Origin: Hyphomicrobiales bacterium
Lineage (GTDB): Bacteria > Pseudomonadota > Alphaproteobacteria > Rhizobiales > Rhizobiaceae
Reading direction: 5' to 3'
Assembly (NCBI GenBank): GCA_900468625.1
Contig: UBUL01000040.1
Coordinates: forward strand, 1-57,928
DNA length: 57,928 nt
This document shows positions 17,378 through 25,408 of this stretch, piece after piece. Each line of letters starts with the position of its first letter. Within the stretch, counting starts at the first letter, position 1. The notes under the pieces were generated by a model. The model had not been told where the DNA came from, made no database searches, and worked only from the letters and a program-made list of their open reading frames with translations. The translations under genes and the position numbers were made by a program.

Positions 17378-17411
17378 TTGCTTGTAACCAATGACACTCT
17401 ATAATGGCTCA
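17378..17411 (+). promoter_or_regulatory. amn: amn promoter with the -10 box immediately before the start codon
   Basis: A perfect TATAAT lies at 17400-17405, with TTGCTT at 17378-17383 and a 16-base spacer. Transcription would begin about 17411-17412, at or next to the ATG of amn (17411). There is no ribosome binding site before that ATG, so a leaderless mRNA is likely. Confidence 0.5.
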
Positions 17412-18913
17412 TGAGCAACAGAATCTCTTCTTTTTCACCCCTCGACATCTCCTCCCCCAGCCCGTTCCAGCCCCGGACCTTCGATGATCCGGGCAAGGCC
17501 GTCGATGCGCTGGCCGAGCTTTATGAGCGCAATACCGCGTTTCTGATCGACAATTTCGCCAAGCTTGCCAAGGGCGCGCCAATCACGGCGCGCTATCGCG
17601 CCTTCTATCCGCAAGTCAGCATCGAGACGACGAGCTTCGGCCATGTCGATTCGCGCCTCTCCTACGGGCATGTCACCGCGCCAGGCGTCTATACGACGAC
17701 GATCACCCGCCCGCAGCTCTTCAAGCATTATCTCAAGGAACAGCTGACGCTCCTGATGCGCAGCCATAATGTTCCGGTGGTCGTGTCGGAATCGACGACG
17801 CCGATCCCGCTGCATTTCGCATTCGGCGAAGGTGCGCATGTCGAATCCTCTGCTGCCGTCTTCGAAGACATTCCGCTACGCGACCTCTTCGATACGCCCG
17901 ATCTGAACACGACCGACGACGAAATCGCCAACGGGGAATATATCCCGCCACCAGGCGAGCCCTCGCCGCTTGCACCCTTCACGGCGCAGCGCATAGACTA
18001 TTCTCTGGCTCGCCTCGTCCATTACACGGCGACCAGCGCGGCGCATTTTCAGAATTTCGTGCTGTTCACGAACTACCAGTTCTATATCGACGAATTCTGC
18101 ACTTGGGCGCGGGATCTGATGGCCAAGGGCGGCGACGGTTATACCGAGTTTGTCGAACCGGGAAACATCATCACCAAGGCTGGCTTCAGTCATCCCGAAG
18201 GCGACACCACGCCACCGCGACTGCCGCAGATGCCCGCCTACCATCTGAAGAAGAAAGGCCATGCCGGGATCACCATGATCAATATCGGCGTCGGTCCCTC
18301 CAACGCCAAGACGATCACCGACCACGTCGCCGTGCTTCGCCCGCATGCCTGGCTGATGCTCGGCCATTGCGCCGGCCTGCGCAACAGCCAGCGCCTCGGC
18401 GATTATGTGCTCGCCCATGCCTATATGCGCGAGGATCACGTTCTCGATGACGATCTGCCGGTCTGGGTGCCGATCCCGGCGCTCGCCGAAGTGCAGGTGG
18501 CGCTTGAGGCCGCCGTTGCCGAGATCACCGGCTATGAAGGCTTCGAGCTGAAGCGCATCATGCGCACGGGCACAGTCGGCACCATCGACAACCGCAACTG
18601 GGAACTGCGCGATCAGGCAGGCCCGGTGAAGCGGCTGTCGCAGGCCCGCGCTGTCGCGCTCGATATGGAATCGGCAACGATCGCCGCCAACGGCTTCCGA
18701 TTCCGCGTTCCCTACGGCACGTTGCTCTGCGTTTCGGACAAGCCTCTGCATGGCGAGCTGAAACTGCCTGGCATGGCGACGGCCTTCTACCGCACGCAGG
18801 TGAACCAGCATCTGCAGATCGGCATCCGCGCCATCCAGAAACTGGCCGCCATGCCGCCGGAAGCGCTGCATTCGCGCAAGCTGCGCAGCTTCTTCGAAAC
18901 GGCATTTCAGTAA
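17411..18913 (+). CDS. amn: AMP nucleosidase
   Basis: The 500-residue cytosolic enzyme splits AMP into adenine and ribose 5-phosphate and helps control the adenylate pool. The N-terminal half is the AMP nucleosidase-specific domain (YRAFYPQVSIETTS, LSYGHV). The C-terminal half is a nucleoside phosphorylase-like domain with MINIGVGPSNAKTITDH, LGHCAGL, and the DMESATIAANGF motif where the purine sits. The length is normal. There is no Shine-Dalgarno sequence, but a TATAAT box abuts the start. It ends at a hairpin shared with the small gene on the other strand. Confidence 0.95.
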   Translation: MSNRISSFSPLDISSPSPFQPRTFDDPGKAVDALAELYERNTAFLIDNFAKLAKGAPITARYRAFYPQVSIETTSFGHVDSRLSYGHVTAPGVYTTTITRPQLFKHYLKEQLTLLMRSHNVPVVVSESTTPIPLHFAFGEGAHVESSAAVFEDIPLRDLFDTPDLNTTDDEIANGEYIPPPGEPSPLAPFTAQRIDYSLARLVHYTATSAAHFQNFVLFTNYQFYIDEFCTWARDLMAKGGDGYTEFVEPGNIITKAGFSHPEGDTTPPRLPQMPAYHLKKKGHAGITMINIGVGPSNAKTITDHVAVLRPHAWLMLGHCAGLRNSQRLGDYVLAHAYMREDHVLDDDLPVWVPIPALAEVQVALEAAVAEITGYEGFELKRIMRTGTVGTIDNRNWELRDQAGPVKRLSQARAVALDMESATIAANGFRFRVPYGTLLCVSDKPLHGELKLPGMATAFYRTQVNQHLQIGIRAIQKLAAMPPEALHSRKLRSFFETAFQ

Positions 18914-18918
18914 GCGCC

Positions 18919-18956
18919 AGCAGGCAATGGGGCTTCACCCTATTGCTTTTCTGCTG
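18919..18956. terminator. Hairpin at the convergent end of amn and the small membrane protein gene
   Basis: CAGCAG...CTGCTG encloses GCAATGGGG-CTTCA-CCCTATTGC, followed by TTTT inside the outer stem. It overlaps the last codons of the minus-strand gene. It likely ends amn transcription. Confidence 0.5.
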
Positions 18957-19170
18957 ACACCGATTGCTCCTGGTGAGCGGCCGCGACTTGCGGCCGTTCG
19001 TCGTTTGGCGCCGCCCATAAATTCAGACCAAGGATCATCACGGCAAAAATAGCAAATCCGATCATCGTGCGGGCAATCACTTCGCCGGGATTTGACATTT
19101 GCAATAACTCTTCATCCGACAGGGTCTTCTTGTGCCAGTTGTGGATGAGGGCTGCTTCAAGATTGTACAT
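18940..19170 (-). CDS. Small single-helix membrane protein beside the ECF42 module
   Basis: The 75-residue protein has a charged N-terminus (MYNLEAALIHNWHKK), one hydrophobic helix (TMIGFAIFAVMILGLNLWAA, about residues 36-55) and a polar tail. The ATG at 19170 follows a strong AAGGAG. I do not recognise a family. Its promoter region carries TGTCGA-N17-CGAC, the same form as the promoter of the divergent YCII/sigma-factor operon, so it is probably a member of the same regulon. Its small size, membrane position and shared control make it a candidate partner or target of the sigma factor. That is inference only. Confidence 0.72.
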   Translation of the reverse strand: MYNLEAALIHNWHKKTLSDEELLQMSNPGEVIARTMIGFAIFAVMILGLNLWAAPNDERPQVAAAHQEQSVSAEKQ

Positions 19171-19202
19171 GTCCGTTTCTCCTTTTTGAGATGACGGAAC
19201 TG

Positions 19203-19229
19203 GTCGTCCGGCCTCGAGCTTTTTCGACA
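19203..19229 (-). promoter_or_regulatory. ECF42-type promoter for the small membrane protein
   Basis: Read on the minus strand, TGTCGA (19229-19224) is followed by 17 bases and CGAC (19206-19203). This fits the TGTCGA ... CGA/TC promoter reported for ECF42 sigma factors. The start codon is 33 bases downstream of the -10, with AAGGAG between. Confidence 0.6.
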
Positions 19230-19263
19230 GCACCGGAAATTTTTGTCATGCTGCGGATCGGGA

Positions 19264-19290
19264 TGTCGATTTGCTTCGCAGCCGCTCGTC
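19264..19290 (+). promoter_or_regulatory. ECF42-type promoter for the YCII/sigma factor operon
   Basis: TGTCGA (19264-19269), a 17-base spacer, then CGTC (19287-19290). The first YCII gene starts at 19326 with AGGAG before it. The element implies autoregulation, since the sigma factor gene is the last gene of the operon. Confidence 0.65.
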
Positions 19291-19325
19291 TATGGCTGTC
19301 AGCAAATTGAAGAGGAGACGCTGCG

Positions 19326-19685
19326 ATGAAATATCTCTGCCAGGTCTGGTTCGATGGCACGAGGCTCGATGCCATGGCCAAGGAGGAAAAGCACAAGCTC
19401 GATGCGGATTCGCTCGGCTATGACCGAGATCTGATGGCGAGCGGAAATATGATCCATGCCGAAGCGCTGCAATCGCCGAAGTCTGCGGTGACAGTGCGGG
19501 TCCGTAATGGCGAGACATCGGTGACGGACGGTCCCTTCATCGAAACCAAGGAGTACCTAGGCGGCTTCATCCTGATCGAAGCGAAGGACCTGAACGATGC
19601 GATCCGGATTGCCGCCGGCATTCCGCTGGCCAAGCTCGGCGCCATAGAGGTGCGGCCGATCTATTCCTTCGGCCCGAACGTTTGA
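19326..19685 (+). CDS. YCII-family (DGPF) protein 1
   Basis: The 119-residue protein begins MKYLCQVWFD and has the DGPF motif inside VTDGPFIETKEYLGGF, with the closing VRPI strand. YCII domains form a ferredoxin-like dimer with a pocket that has been proposed to hold a His-Asp pair, but their chemistry is not established. It is the first of three tandem copies that differ from each other, upstream of an ECF42-type sigma factor gene. The spacing to the next gene is 10 bases. The start follows GAAGAGGAGACG. Confidence 0.88.
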   Translation: MKYLCQVWFDGTRLDAMAKEEKHKLDADSLGYDRDLMASGNMIHAEALQSPKSAVTVRVRNGETSVTDGPFIETKEYLGGFILIEAKDLNDAIRIAAGIPLAKLGAIEVRPIYSFGPNV

Positions 19686-19695
19686 GGAGGCGACG

Positions 19696-20058
19696 ATGAA
19701 ATTCCTTTGCCAGGTGTGGTTCGAGAGCGCGGAAATCGCCAAGATTTCCGAAGAGGAAGGGCGAAAGCTGACGCAGGATTCGATCGACAACGACAACCGG
19801 CTGCGCCACAGCGGCCATCTCATCGTCGCCAATGCCTTGCGCGAACCGGAGACGGCGAGAACGGTTCGTGTACGCAAGGACGGAACCACCGTTACCGACG
19901 GCCCATTCGCGGAGATCAAGGAACATCTCGGCGGCTTCGTGCTGATCGAGGCCCAGGACATGGAGGAAGCGACCCGTATCGCCGCCACCTTCCCCGTCGC
20001 GCACTACGGCATGATCGAGGTTCGCGCAGCCTTCGACATCCGCTTTCCGGACGAATGA
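19696..20058 (+). CDS. YCII-family (DGPF) protein 2
   Basis: The 120-residue paralogue begins MKFLCQVWFE, very like the first copy, and has VTDGPFAEIKEHLGGF. It is translationally close to both neighbours, with GGAGG before its start. It is the closest relative of copy 1 by its N-terminus (both have the FLCQVWF/YLCQVWF pattern), which points to a local duplication. Confidence 0.88.
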   Translation: MKFLCQVWFESAEIAKISEEEGRKLTQDSIDNDNRLRHSGHLIVANALREPETARTVRVRKDGTTVTDGPFAEIKEHLGGFVLIEAQDMEEATRIAATFPVAHYGMIEVRAAFDIRFPDE

Positions 20059-20075
20059 TTGAGAAAGGAAAATAG

Positions 20076-20453
20076 ATGCGGTTTCTATGCTTGATCTACA
20101 TGCCCGTCGATATCGACGGAAGACTGACGCAAAGGGAGATGAATCATCTGGTCGCCGAGCATTTCGTCTTTGACGAAGCCTTACAGCGGGACGGCACCAT
20201 GATCGTTTCGGAAGCGCTGGCGCTTCGGGACAAATCGATCGTCATCCGCCCGGACGGCAAAGGATTTTCGGTGACGGACGGGCCGTTCGCGGAGACGAAG
20301 GAGCATCTGGCCGGCTTCTATCTCATCGAAGCCCCAGACCTCGAGGGCGCTGCCGATATCGCCAAGCGCATTCCCTCAGCGCGTTACGGCGCCGTCGAGA
20401 TCCGCCCGGTGCGCATCCTGACGCTTCAAGGCGATCTCGCGGAGAATAATTGA
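20076..20453 (+). CDS. YCII-family (DGPF) protein 3
   Basis: The 125-residue paralogue begins MRFLCLIYMP and has VTDGPFAETKEHLAGF and a closing EIRPV strand. It is more diverged at the N-terminus than copies 1 and 2. It has GAAAGGAAAAT before its start. Its stop codon overlaps the TTG start of the sigma factor gene by three bases, which suggests coupled translation. Confidence 0.88.
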   Translation: MRFLCLIYMPVDIDGRLTQREMNHLVAEHFVFDEALQRDGTMIVSEALALRDKSIVIRPDGKGFSVTDGPFAETKEHLAGFYLIEAPDLEGAADIAKRIPSARYGAVEIRPVRILTLQGDLAENN

Positions 20454-21706
20454 CGCCCGTGTCGCTGAACCAGACCATCGATAGTATCTATCGCAGTCAC
20501 TCACGCCGCGTGCTGGCAACGCTGATCCGTCTGCTTGGCGATTTCGACAGGGCCGAGGAGGCCCTCCACGATGCCTTTGCAGCAGCGGCGCAGCAATGGA
20601 CGGAGGAGACGATCCCGGCCAATCCCTATGCCTGGCTCGTCTCAGCCGGGCGCTTTCGCGCCATCGATCACATCAGGCGCCGAACGCGCTTCGATGCTGC
20701 GCAGGCCGATATCGCTGACAGTCTCTATCCGGAGGGCGAAACAATGGAGACGTCGGAAAACGAGGAGATCGAGGACGACATGCTGCGGCTGATCTTCACC
20801 TGCTGCCATCCCCTCGTACCCGCCGAGGCACGTATGGCCATGGCTTTGCGCGAAGTCTGCGGGCTGACGACGGAAGAGATCGCCCATGCCTTCCTGATCC
20901 CGGCTCCGACAGTCGCCCAGCGCATCGTCCGCGCCAAGAACCGCATCCGTGCTGCCCATATTCCCTACGAAGTGCCCGATAAAGCTCATCTGCCGGAGCG
21001 GCTGGCGCAGGTGCTGCATGTCATCTACCTCGTCTTCAACGAGGGCTATTCGGCATCATCGGGCGCTGCGATCGTGCGCGCCGATCTTGCCGCGGAAGCC
21101 ATACGGCTCGGCAGGCTGCTGCTCCAGCTATTGCCGGATCCGGAGGTCGAGGGGCTGCTGGCGATCATGCTGCTGCAGGATTCGCGACGAGATGCGCGCA
21201 CCGATACATCAGGCGATCTGGTGCTGCTTGTCGACCAGGATCGCGCGCTTTGGGATCACAGTCAGATCCGCGAAGGCCTGGCGCTATCGGCGCGGGCCAT
21301 GTCAGCGGAGAGCGTAGGCAGCTACACCCTGCAGGCCGCGATTGCGGCGGAACATGCGCGCGCCGTGACCGCTGAGGATACCGACTGGCGGCAACTCGTG
21401 ATGCTCTACGACCTGCTGCTGATCGCAAGCCCCTCCCCGGTGATCGAACTCAATCGGGCAGTCGCCGTCTCCATGCGTGACGGACCGTCGGCGGCGCTTT
21501 CCATTGTCGACGGATTGCTGCAAGAGGAACGCATGGCGCGGTATCATCTCACCCATGCGGCGAAGGCCGATTTTCTGCGCCAACTTGGCCGGACGGACGA
21601 GGCGCGGCAATCTTACCAAACCGCGCTTTCGCTGTGTCAGCAGGCGCCGGAGCAGGCATTCCTGCGCAGGCGATTGGCCGAGCTTGAGAGCAAGACGCTA
21701 CAGTAG
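20450..21706 (+). CDS. ECF42-type extracytoplasmic function sigma factor with C-terminal helical extension
   Basis: The 418-residue protein has sigma region 2 at the N-terminus (SIYRSHSRRVLATLIRLLGD, then FDRAEEALHDAF), region 4 (LTTEEIAHAFLIPAPTVAQR), then a long C-terminal part of about 230 residues with TPR-like helices (VLHVIYLVFNEGY and a late DEARQSYQTAL repeat). That architecture, together with neighbouring DGPF genes, is the hallmark of the ECF42 group. These lack a classical anti-sigma factor and are controlled through their C-terminal extension. The TTG start at 20450 is favoured because GGAG lies five bases before it. An alternative GTG is at 20459. Confidence 0.9.
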   Translation: MTPVSLNQTIDSIYRSHSRRVLATLIRLLGDFDRAEEALHDAFAAAAQQWTEETIPANPYAWLVSAGRFRAIDHIRRRTRFDAAQADIADSLYPEGETMETSENEEIEDDMLRLIFTCCHPLVPAEARMAMALREVCGLTTEEIAHAFLIPAPTVAQRIVRAKNRIRAAHIPYEVPDKAHLPERLAQVLHVIYLVFNEGYSASSGAAIVRADLAAEAIRLGRLLLQLLPDPEVEGLLAIMLLQDSRRDARTDTSGDLVLLVDQDRALWDHSQIREGLALSARAMSAESVGSYTLQAAIAAEHARAVTAEDTDWRQLVMLYDLLLIASPSPVIELNRAVAVSMRDGPSAALSIVDGLLQEERMARYHLTHAAKADFLRQLGRTDEARQSYQTALSLCQQAPEQAFLRRRLAELESKTLQ

Positions 21707-21710
21707 CCGG

Positions 21711-22670
21711 TCAGCCGCGCTTGCGCGAGATCAACAATCCGATCGCGGTTCCCGTCAGCGCGGAAACCACGATCAGCAGGTGAGCATTGATGCTGGCCTG
21801 TGCGAGATTTTCGATTGCCTCCTTCGCGCTCGAAGCGCCGAAGGCCATCGCGCCGGCGGTGATGCCGGCCGGATAGGTGCCCACACCTCCTGGCGCATGC
21901 ACGGGCAGGACTGACGACAGTTCGCCGCCGAGCGCGCCGCCGAAGCTTGCCGAGAGCGGCGTCACGTTCATCAGGCCGAGCGCCCAGGCAAGCACCACGA
22001 CCTTGACCAGCCAGTTGACGATGGTCGTCAGCCAGGCGCGCGCAAAGGCCCGGGCGTTGACCGGCAGGCCGCGTTCCAGCTCATGCACCAACCCTTGCGC
22101 CTTCTTCGGCAGAACGCGGGCTGCAAGACGGATCAGAGGCCGGCGAGAGGCAAAGCCTGCGACCGGCAGCAGCAGAAAAACCGCCCACAGCATCCAGGCC
22201 AGGACATGATAAGACGAAGCAAGCGCAAGGCCGACGCCGGCTGCGGCCAGCAGCGCATGCAGGTCGAGCAGCCGCATGACGAACAGCGCCGAGGTTCCCC
22301 GCGCCAGCGGAATGCCGAACTCCGAGCGCATCAGTACCGGAAAGCTCGTTTCCCCCGTGCGGAACGGCATCATGATATTCAGCAGATTATGGACCTGCGT
22401 CACGCGGAACAGCGCCGCGAAATGGCCCGATGTTTCCTTCGGAAAGTAGTCATAGATGCGCCAGGTCCGCAGGAAATAGGTGCCGGTCAGAAATGCGAGA
22501 GCGAGAAGGATGGGCAATGCGCCGACCTTGCCCCATTGCGCCAGGATCGAGCCCCAGCCCCAGAACCATTCGATGAAGCCGGCGTAGGCTACTACGACCG
22601 CGAGCGTCAGCAGCGTCATTCGGTTGCGAATAAACCAATTCTGTCGGCTGGCAACCGTCGGAGTCTTCAT
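21711..22670 (-). CDS. YbhN/lysylphosphatidylglycerol synthase-type membrane protein
   Basis: The 319-residue protein has about eight transmembrane helices and the LPG_synthase_TM family motifs: MPFRTGETSFP after helix 2-3 and PGGVGTYPAG near the C-terminus. It has no catalytic aminoacyl-transferase domain, so it is not a full MprF. Relatives are thought to move lipids across the membrane. It is divergent from a membrane-linked GT2 gene, 93 bases away, which suggests a joint task in lipid or polysaccharide glycosylation. That pairing is inference. Confidence 0.85.
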   Translation of the reverse strand: MKTPTVASRQNWFIRNRMTLLTLAVVVAYAGFIEWFWGWGSILAQWGKVGALPILLALAFLTGTYFLRTWRIYDYFPKETSGHFAALFRVTQVHNLLNIMMPFRTGETSFPVLMRSEFGIPLARGTSALFVMRLLDLHALLAAAGVGLALASSYHVLAWMLWAVFLLLPVAGFASRRPLIRLAARVLPKKAQGLVHELERGLPVNARAFARAWLTTIVNWLVKVVVLAWALGLMNVTPLSASFGGALGGELSSVLPVHAPGGVGTYPAGITAGAMAFGASSAKEAIENLAQASINAHLLIVVSALTGTAIGLLISRKRG

Positions 22671-22763
22671 GTAGTTAGGGCACCCAAATGCGAGCGGAAG
22701 GCTGAAACCGGACTTCTCGCTCGTTCCGTCCGGCAGGTTCTGCCGGTCTTTTAGGAGAAAGAA

Positions 22764-23786
22764 GTGTTGCAGACAACGGCAGAGTCGCCCCTCCCCCAGG
22801 CCGATATGGCGAGTCCCCTTGAGCTTTCGCTGGTCGTGCCCGTCTTCAACGAGGAAGAAAGCGTCGGCCCGCTCATCGAGCGCATCTGTGCAGCCATGAC
22901 CGGCTTTGCCAAATCCTGGGAGCTGATCCTGGTCGACGACGGCAGCACGGACGCGACGCTCGTCAATGCCCGACGGTCGCTTTCGCAGGAAGGGTTGATC
23001 CTGCGCATCGTCGAGCTTCAGCGCAATTTCGGCCAGACCGCGGCTATGCAGGCCGGCATCGATGCGGCCAGCGGCCGTCTGATCGCGACCATGGACGGCG
23101 ACCTGCAGAACGACCCGAGGGATATCCCCTCCATGGTCGAAGAGCTTGAACGGCGCCAGCTCGATCTGCTCGTCGGCTGGCGCAAGAACCGCCAGGACGG
23201 CCTCCTGCTGCGCAAGATTCCCTCATGGTGCGCCAATTACCTGATCGGCCGCATCACCGGCGTCAAACTGCACGATTATGGCTGCAGCCTGAAGATCTAT
23301 CGTTCCTCTATCATCAAGCAGGTGAAGCTGATGGGCGAGATGCATCGCTTCATCCCCGCCTGGGTTGCCGGCGTCGTACCGAGCTCGCGGATCGGCGAAG
23401 TCCCGGTCACCCACCATGCCCGCCAGCACGGCACGTCGAAATACGGGATCTCGCGCACTTTCCGCGTCATCCTCGATCTGCTGTCGGTGATGTTCTTCAT
23501 GCGCTATAAGGCGCGTCCGGGACACTTCTTCGGCTCGCTCGGCCTCGGCCTCGGTGCGCTTGCCGGCGTGATCCTGCTCTGGCTCTTCATCGATAAATTC
23601 ATCTTCGGCGACGATATCGGCAGCCGTCCGCTGCTGATGGTCGGTGTCGTGCTGCTCCTGTCGTCGGTGCAGATGATCACGACAGGCATTCTCGCCGAAA
23701 TGATCGCCCGCATCTATTATCGCGACGACCTTTCGCCGAACTACATCGTGCGCAAGATCTTCGATCGCGATCATCAGGACGCCTAG
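22764..23786 (+). CDS. GT2 glycosyltransferase with two C-terminal membrane helices (ArnC/GtrB-like)
   Basis: The 340-residue enzyme has the GT-A fold with LVVPVFNEEESV, the DDGST motif at 58-62 and the metal-binding DGDLQNDP at 111-118, and then two C-terminal transmembrane segments. This is the layout of enzymes that load a sugar onto a polyprenyl-phosphate carrier. The sugar is unknown. It starts at a GTG (22764) after TTAGGAGAAAGA. An open frame without an ATG is normal here. The YbhN-type gene lies divergent to it. The C-terminus is complete. Confidence 0.88.
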   Translation: MLQTTAESPLPQADMASPLELSLVVPVFNEEESVGPLIERICAAMTGFAKSWELILVDDGSTDATLVNARRSLSQEGLILRIVELQRNFGQTAAMQAGIDAASGRLIATMDGDLQNDPRDIPSMVEELERRQLDLLVGWRKNRQDGLLLRKIPSWCANYLIGRITGVKLHDYGCSLKIYRSSIIKQVKLMGEMHRFIPAWVAGVVPSSRIGEVPVTHHARQHGTSKYGISRTFRVILDLLSVMFFMRYKARPGHFFGSLGLGLGALAGVILLWLFIDKFIFGDDIGSRPLLMVGVVLLLSSVQMITTGILAEMIARIYYRDDLSPNYIVRKIFDRDHQDA

Positions 23787-23914
23787 GCATATTGCGCCCA
23801 TGCACGGGCCTATCCGCAAAAGGAGCTGAACCGCGCATTGGTCCGAAAGAGGATATCAAGAGCCTTCACAAGGCGGGCAAGTGGGAAGTGCCGGCATCAG
23901 CGCCGAGGCGCTGA

Positions 23915-24019
23915 TCACGGTTTCACTTCTGCCCAGACAGCGTCGAGCGCGCCCCGCGCGATGCGCACCATGGCATCTACTTCCTCAAGGCTGATGACGA
24001 GCGGCGACGAAGCCAGCAT
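23915..24019 (-). pseudogene. Remnant of a class III aminotransferase (C-terminus only)
   Basis: On the minus strand the frame reads SSPLVISLEEVDAMVRIARG and then ALDAVWAEVKP and a stop at 23915. This closely resembles the conserved end of pyridoxal-phosphate class III aminotransferases (SPPLVIS, then a helix with ARxALD). The rest of the gene, about 400 residues, is absent. The sequence upstream in the same frame stops at a TGA at about 24036. It is a fossil of a deleted gene. Confidence 0.7.
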
Positions 24020-24140
24020 GCAGGATATTTTCAGTGAGCGGTATCAGCGGCTTTACGGAGATACGAAGCACAAGGAAGCGATCCGCCATCTGCGCTGCGC
24101 TGCGGATTTCGACTATCGGACCTACGTGCCCCGCCTTTGA
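24018..24140 (+). other. Short unassigned open frame beside the aminotransferase remnant
   Basis: A 40-codon frame starts MQDIFSERYQRLYGD and ends DYRTYVPRL. It has no ribosome site and could be a fragment of another deleted gene or chance. The 358-base region 23787-24144 otherwise has no complete gene. Confidence 0.25.
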
Positions 24141-24144
24141 GCGA

Positions 24145-25092
24145 TCAAATAGCCACGCTATCGATGATACCTTCACGCTTGACGCTGGCGGCGGTCCCTT
24201 GCCGGACCATGACCCTAAGCTCGCCGGGGTGCACCTTCAGCGTCACGTCCCGCTCGAGCGGCAGCAATTCACCATCCATGACGCAGTTCGAAAGGTGCCG
24301 CAGCTTCGGGAAATGCAGATGCACCTCCGGCGCGTGCATGACCATGACGTCCGTGTTCTCGCGAACCCGGCCGCGCAGCATATCAAACGCGAGGCGGGCA
24401 ACGCCGAGCGGCCGCAGTGGCTTTGCCGTGTAGAAACCGAGCTCGCCGCTGCGCAGGCTGTCGGCGTAAAGCAACGCATTGGCGCCGAAGGGATTGTTGG
24501 AGACGGAGATCGCCGACACATGCCTGCGCTCGCGAATGCCGCCGGCCTCGAAATCGACATCGAATTCCGGCGGATTGGCGATGACGCCGAAGGCAGCCCG
24601 AGTGCTCGCCGACATTTTGCCGATGCGGGAGCGATAGGTATAGGCGTTGCGATAGCGGACCATGCGCGCATGCAGGCCCGCCGAAAACTGATGAATGAAG
24701 GCGCGGCCATTAGCGCTGCCGATATCGACATTGTCGACCTCGCCTGTAGCCAGCACGACGAGCGTCTGCCAGATGTCGAGCGGCAGGCGCAGCGAGCGGG
24801 CAAAGAGGTTCATGGTGCCGGCCGGGATAACGCCAAGCGCGACGCCGTTCTTCCAGGCGATGGCGGCGGCCGCCGAAATCGTGCCGTCTCCTCCGCCTGC
24901 GACGATCCCGTCGATGTCGTCGCGGCGTGCGGCACGCTCCATCGACGACACGATGTTGCGCCCCTCCACCACCACAGCTTCGAAATCGTGGCCGGCGTCG
25001 CGAAAGACCTGTTCCGCTTTTTTCTCGTAAGCAGCCATATCGGTTGTGCGGAACGTGCCGCCGTCGCGATTGAAAAAGCCGATCAACTTCAT
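24145..25092 (-). CDS. Diacylglycerol kinase-family lipid kinase (YegS-like)
   Basis: The 315-residue protein has the nucleotide-binding GGGDGT at 66-71 and the following GVIPAGTMN glycine-rich loop typical of the DAGK catalytic domain. It then has the second domain beta-sandwich with ISVSNNPFGANALL. Relatives phosphorylate diacylglycerol or other lipids using ATP. No phospholipid gene lies next to it. The start at 25092 has only a weak GAGAG upstream. It is transcribed away from an MFS exporter gene. Confidence 0.86.
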   Translation of the reverse strand: MKLIGFFNRDGGTFRTTDMAAYEKKAEQVFRDAGHDFEAVVVEGRNIVSSMERAARRDDIDGIVAGGGDGTISAAAAIAWKNGVALGVIPAGTMNLFARSLRLPLDIWQTLVVLATGEVDNVDIGSANGRAFIHQFSAGLHARMVRYRNAYTYRSRIGKMSASTRAAFGVIANPPEFDVDFEAGGIRERRHVSAISVSNNPFGANALLYADSLRSGELGFYTAKPLRPLGVARLAFDMLRGRVRENTDVMVMHAPEVHLHFPKLRHLSNCVMDGELLPLERDVTLKVHPGELRVMVRQGTAASVKREGIIDSVAI

Positions 25093-25408
25093 TGGGGCTC
25101 TCGGTCTTCCCGCAAATTATCTCTGAGGGGCTGAAACCCCGTGCGCTCCTTGTCAGATGGTTTCGGTTGGAACGATTTCAAGCATGGCGGCCGCTTCGCC
25201 CGACCGGCGGCAACGGACTTATGCATGATCCGACATACTGCGCTGCAAAAAATGCACACGACAGAAATAATGCGCTCATTGATAGTATCAACGGAGGCAT
25301 GTCCATGCCCCACCAGTCCCTTATTCCATTTTGATGCACTGAGCGCCGTGCCGGGATTTGCCGCCTGATTCTCGGCGCCTGATCCGATTTGCCGCCCAAG
25401 GAGTTTTC
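25093..25408. other. Divergent intergenic region without a gene
   Basis: About 316 bases separate the lipid kinase and MFS genes. Several open frames cross it, but none has a ribosome site or coding bias. I see no repeat or RNA motif. Confidence 0.4.
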
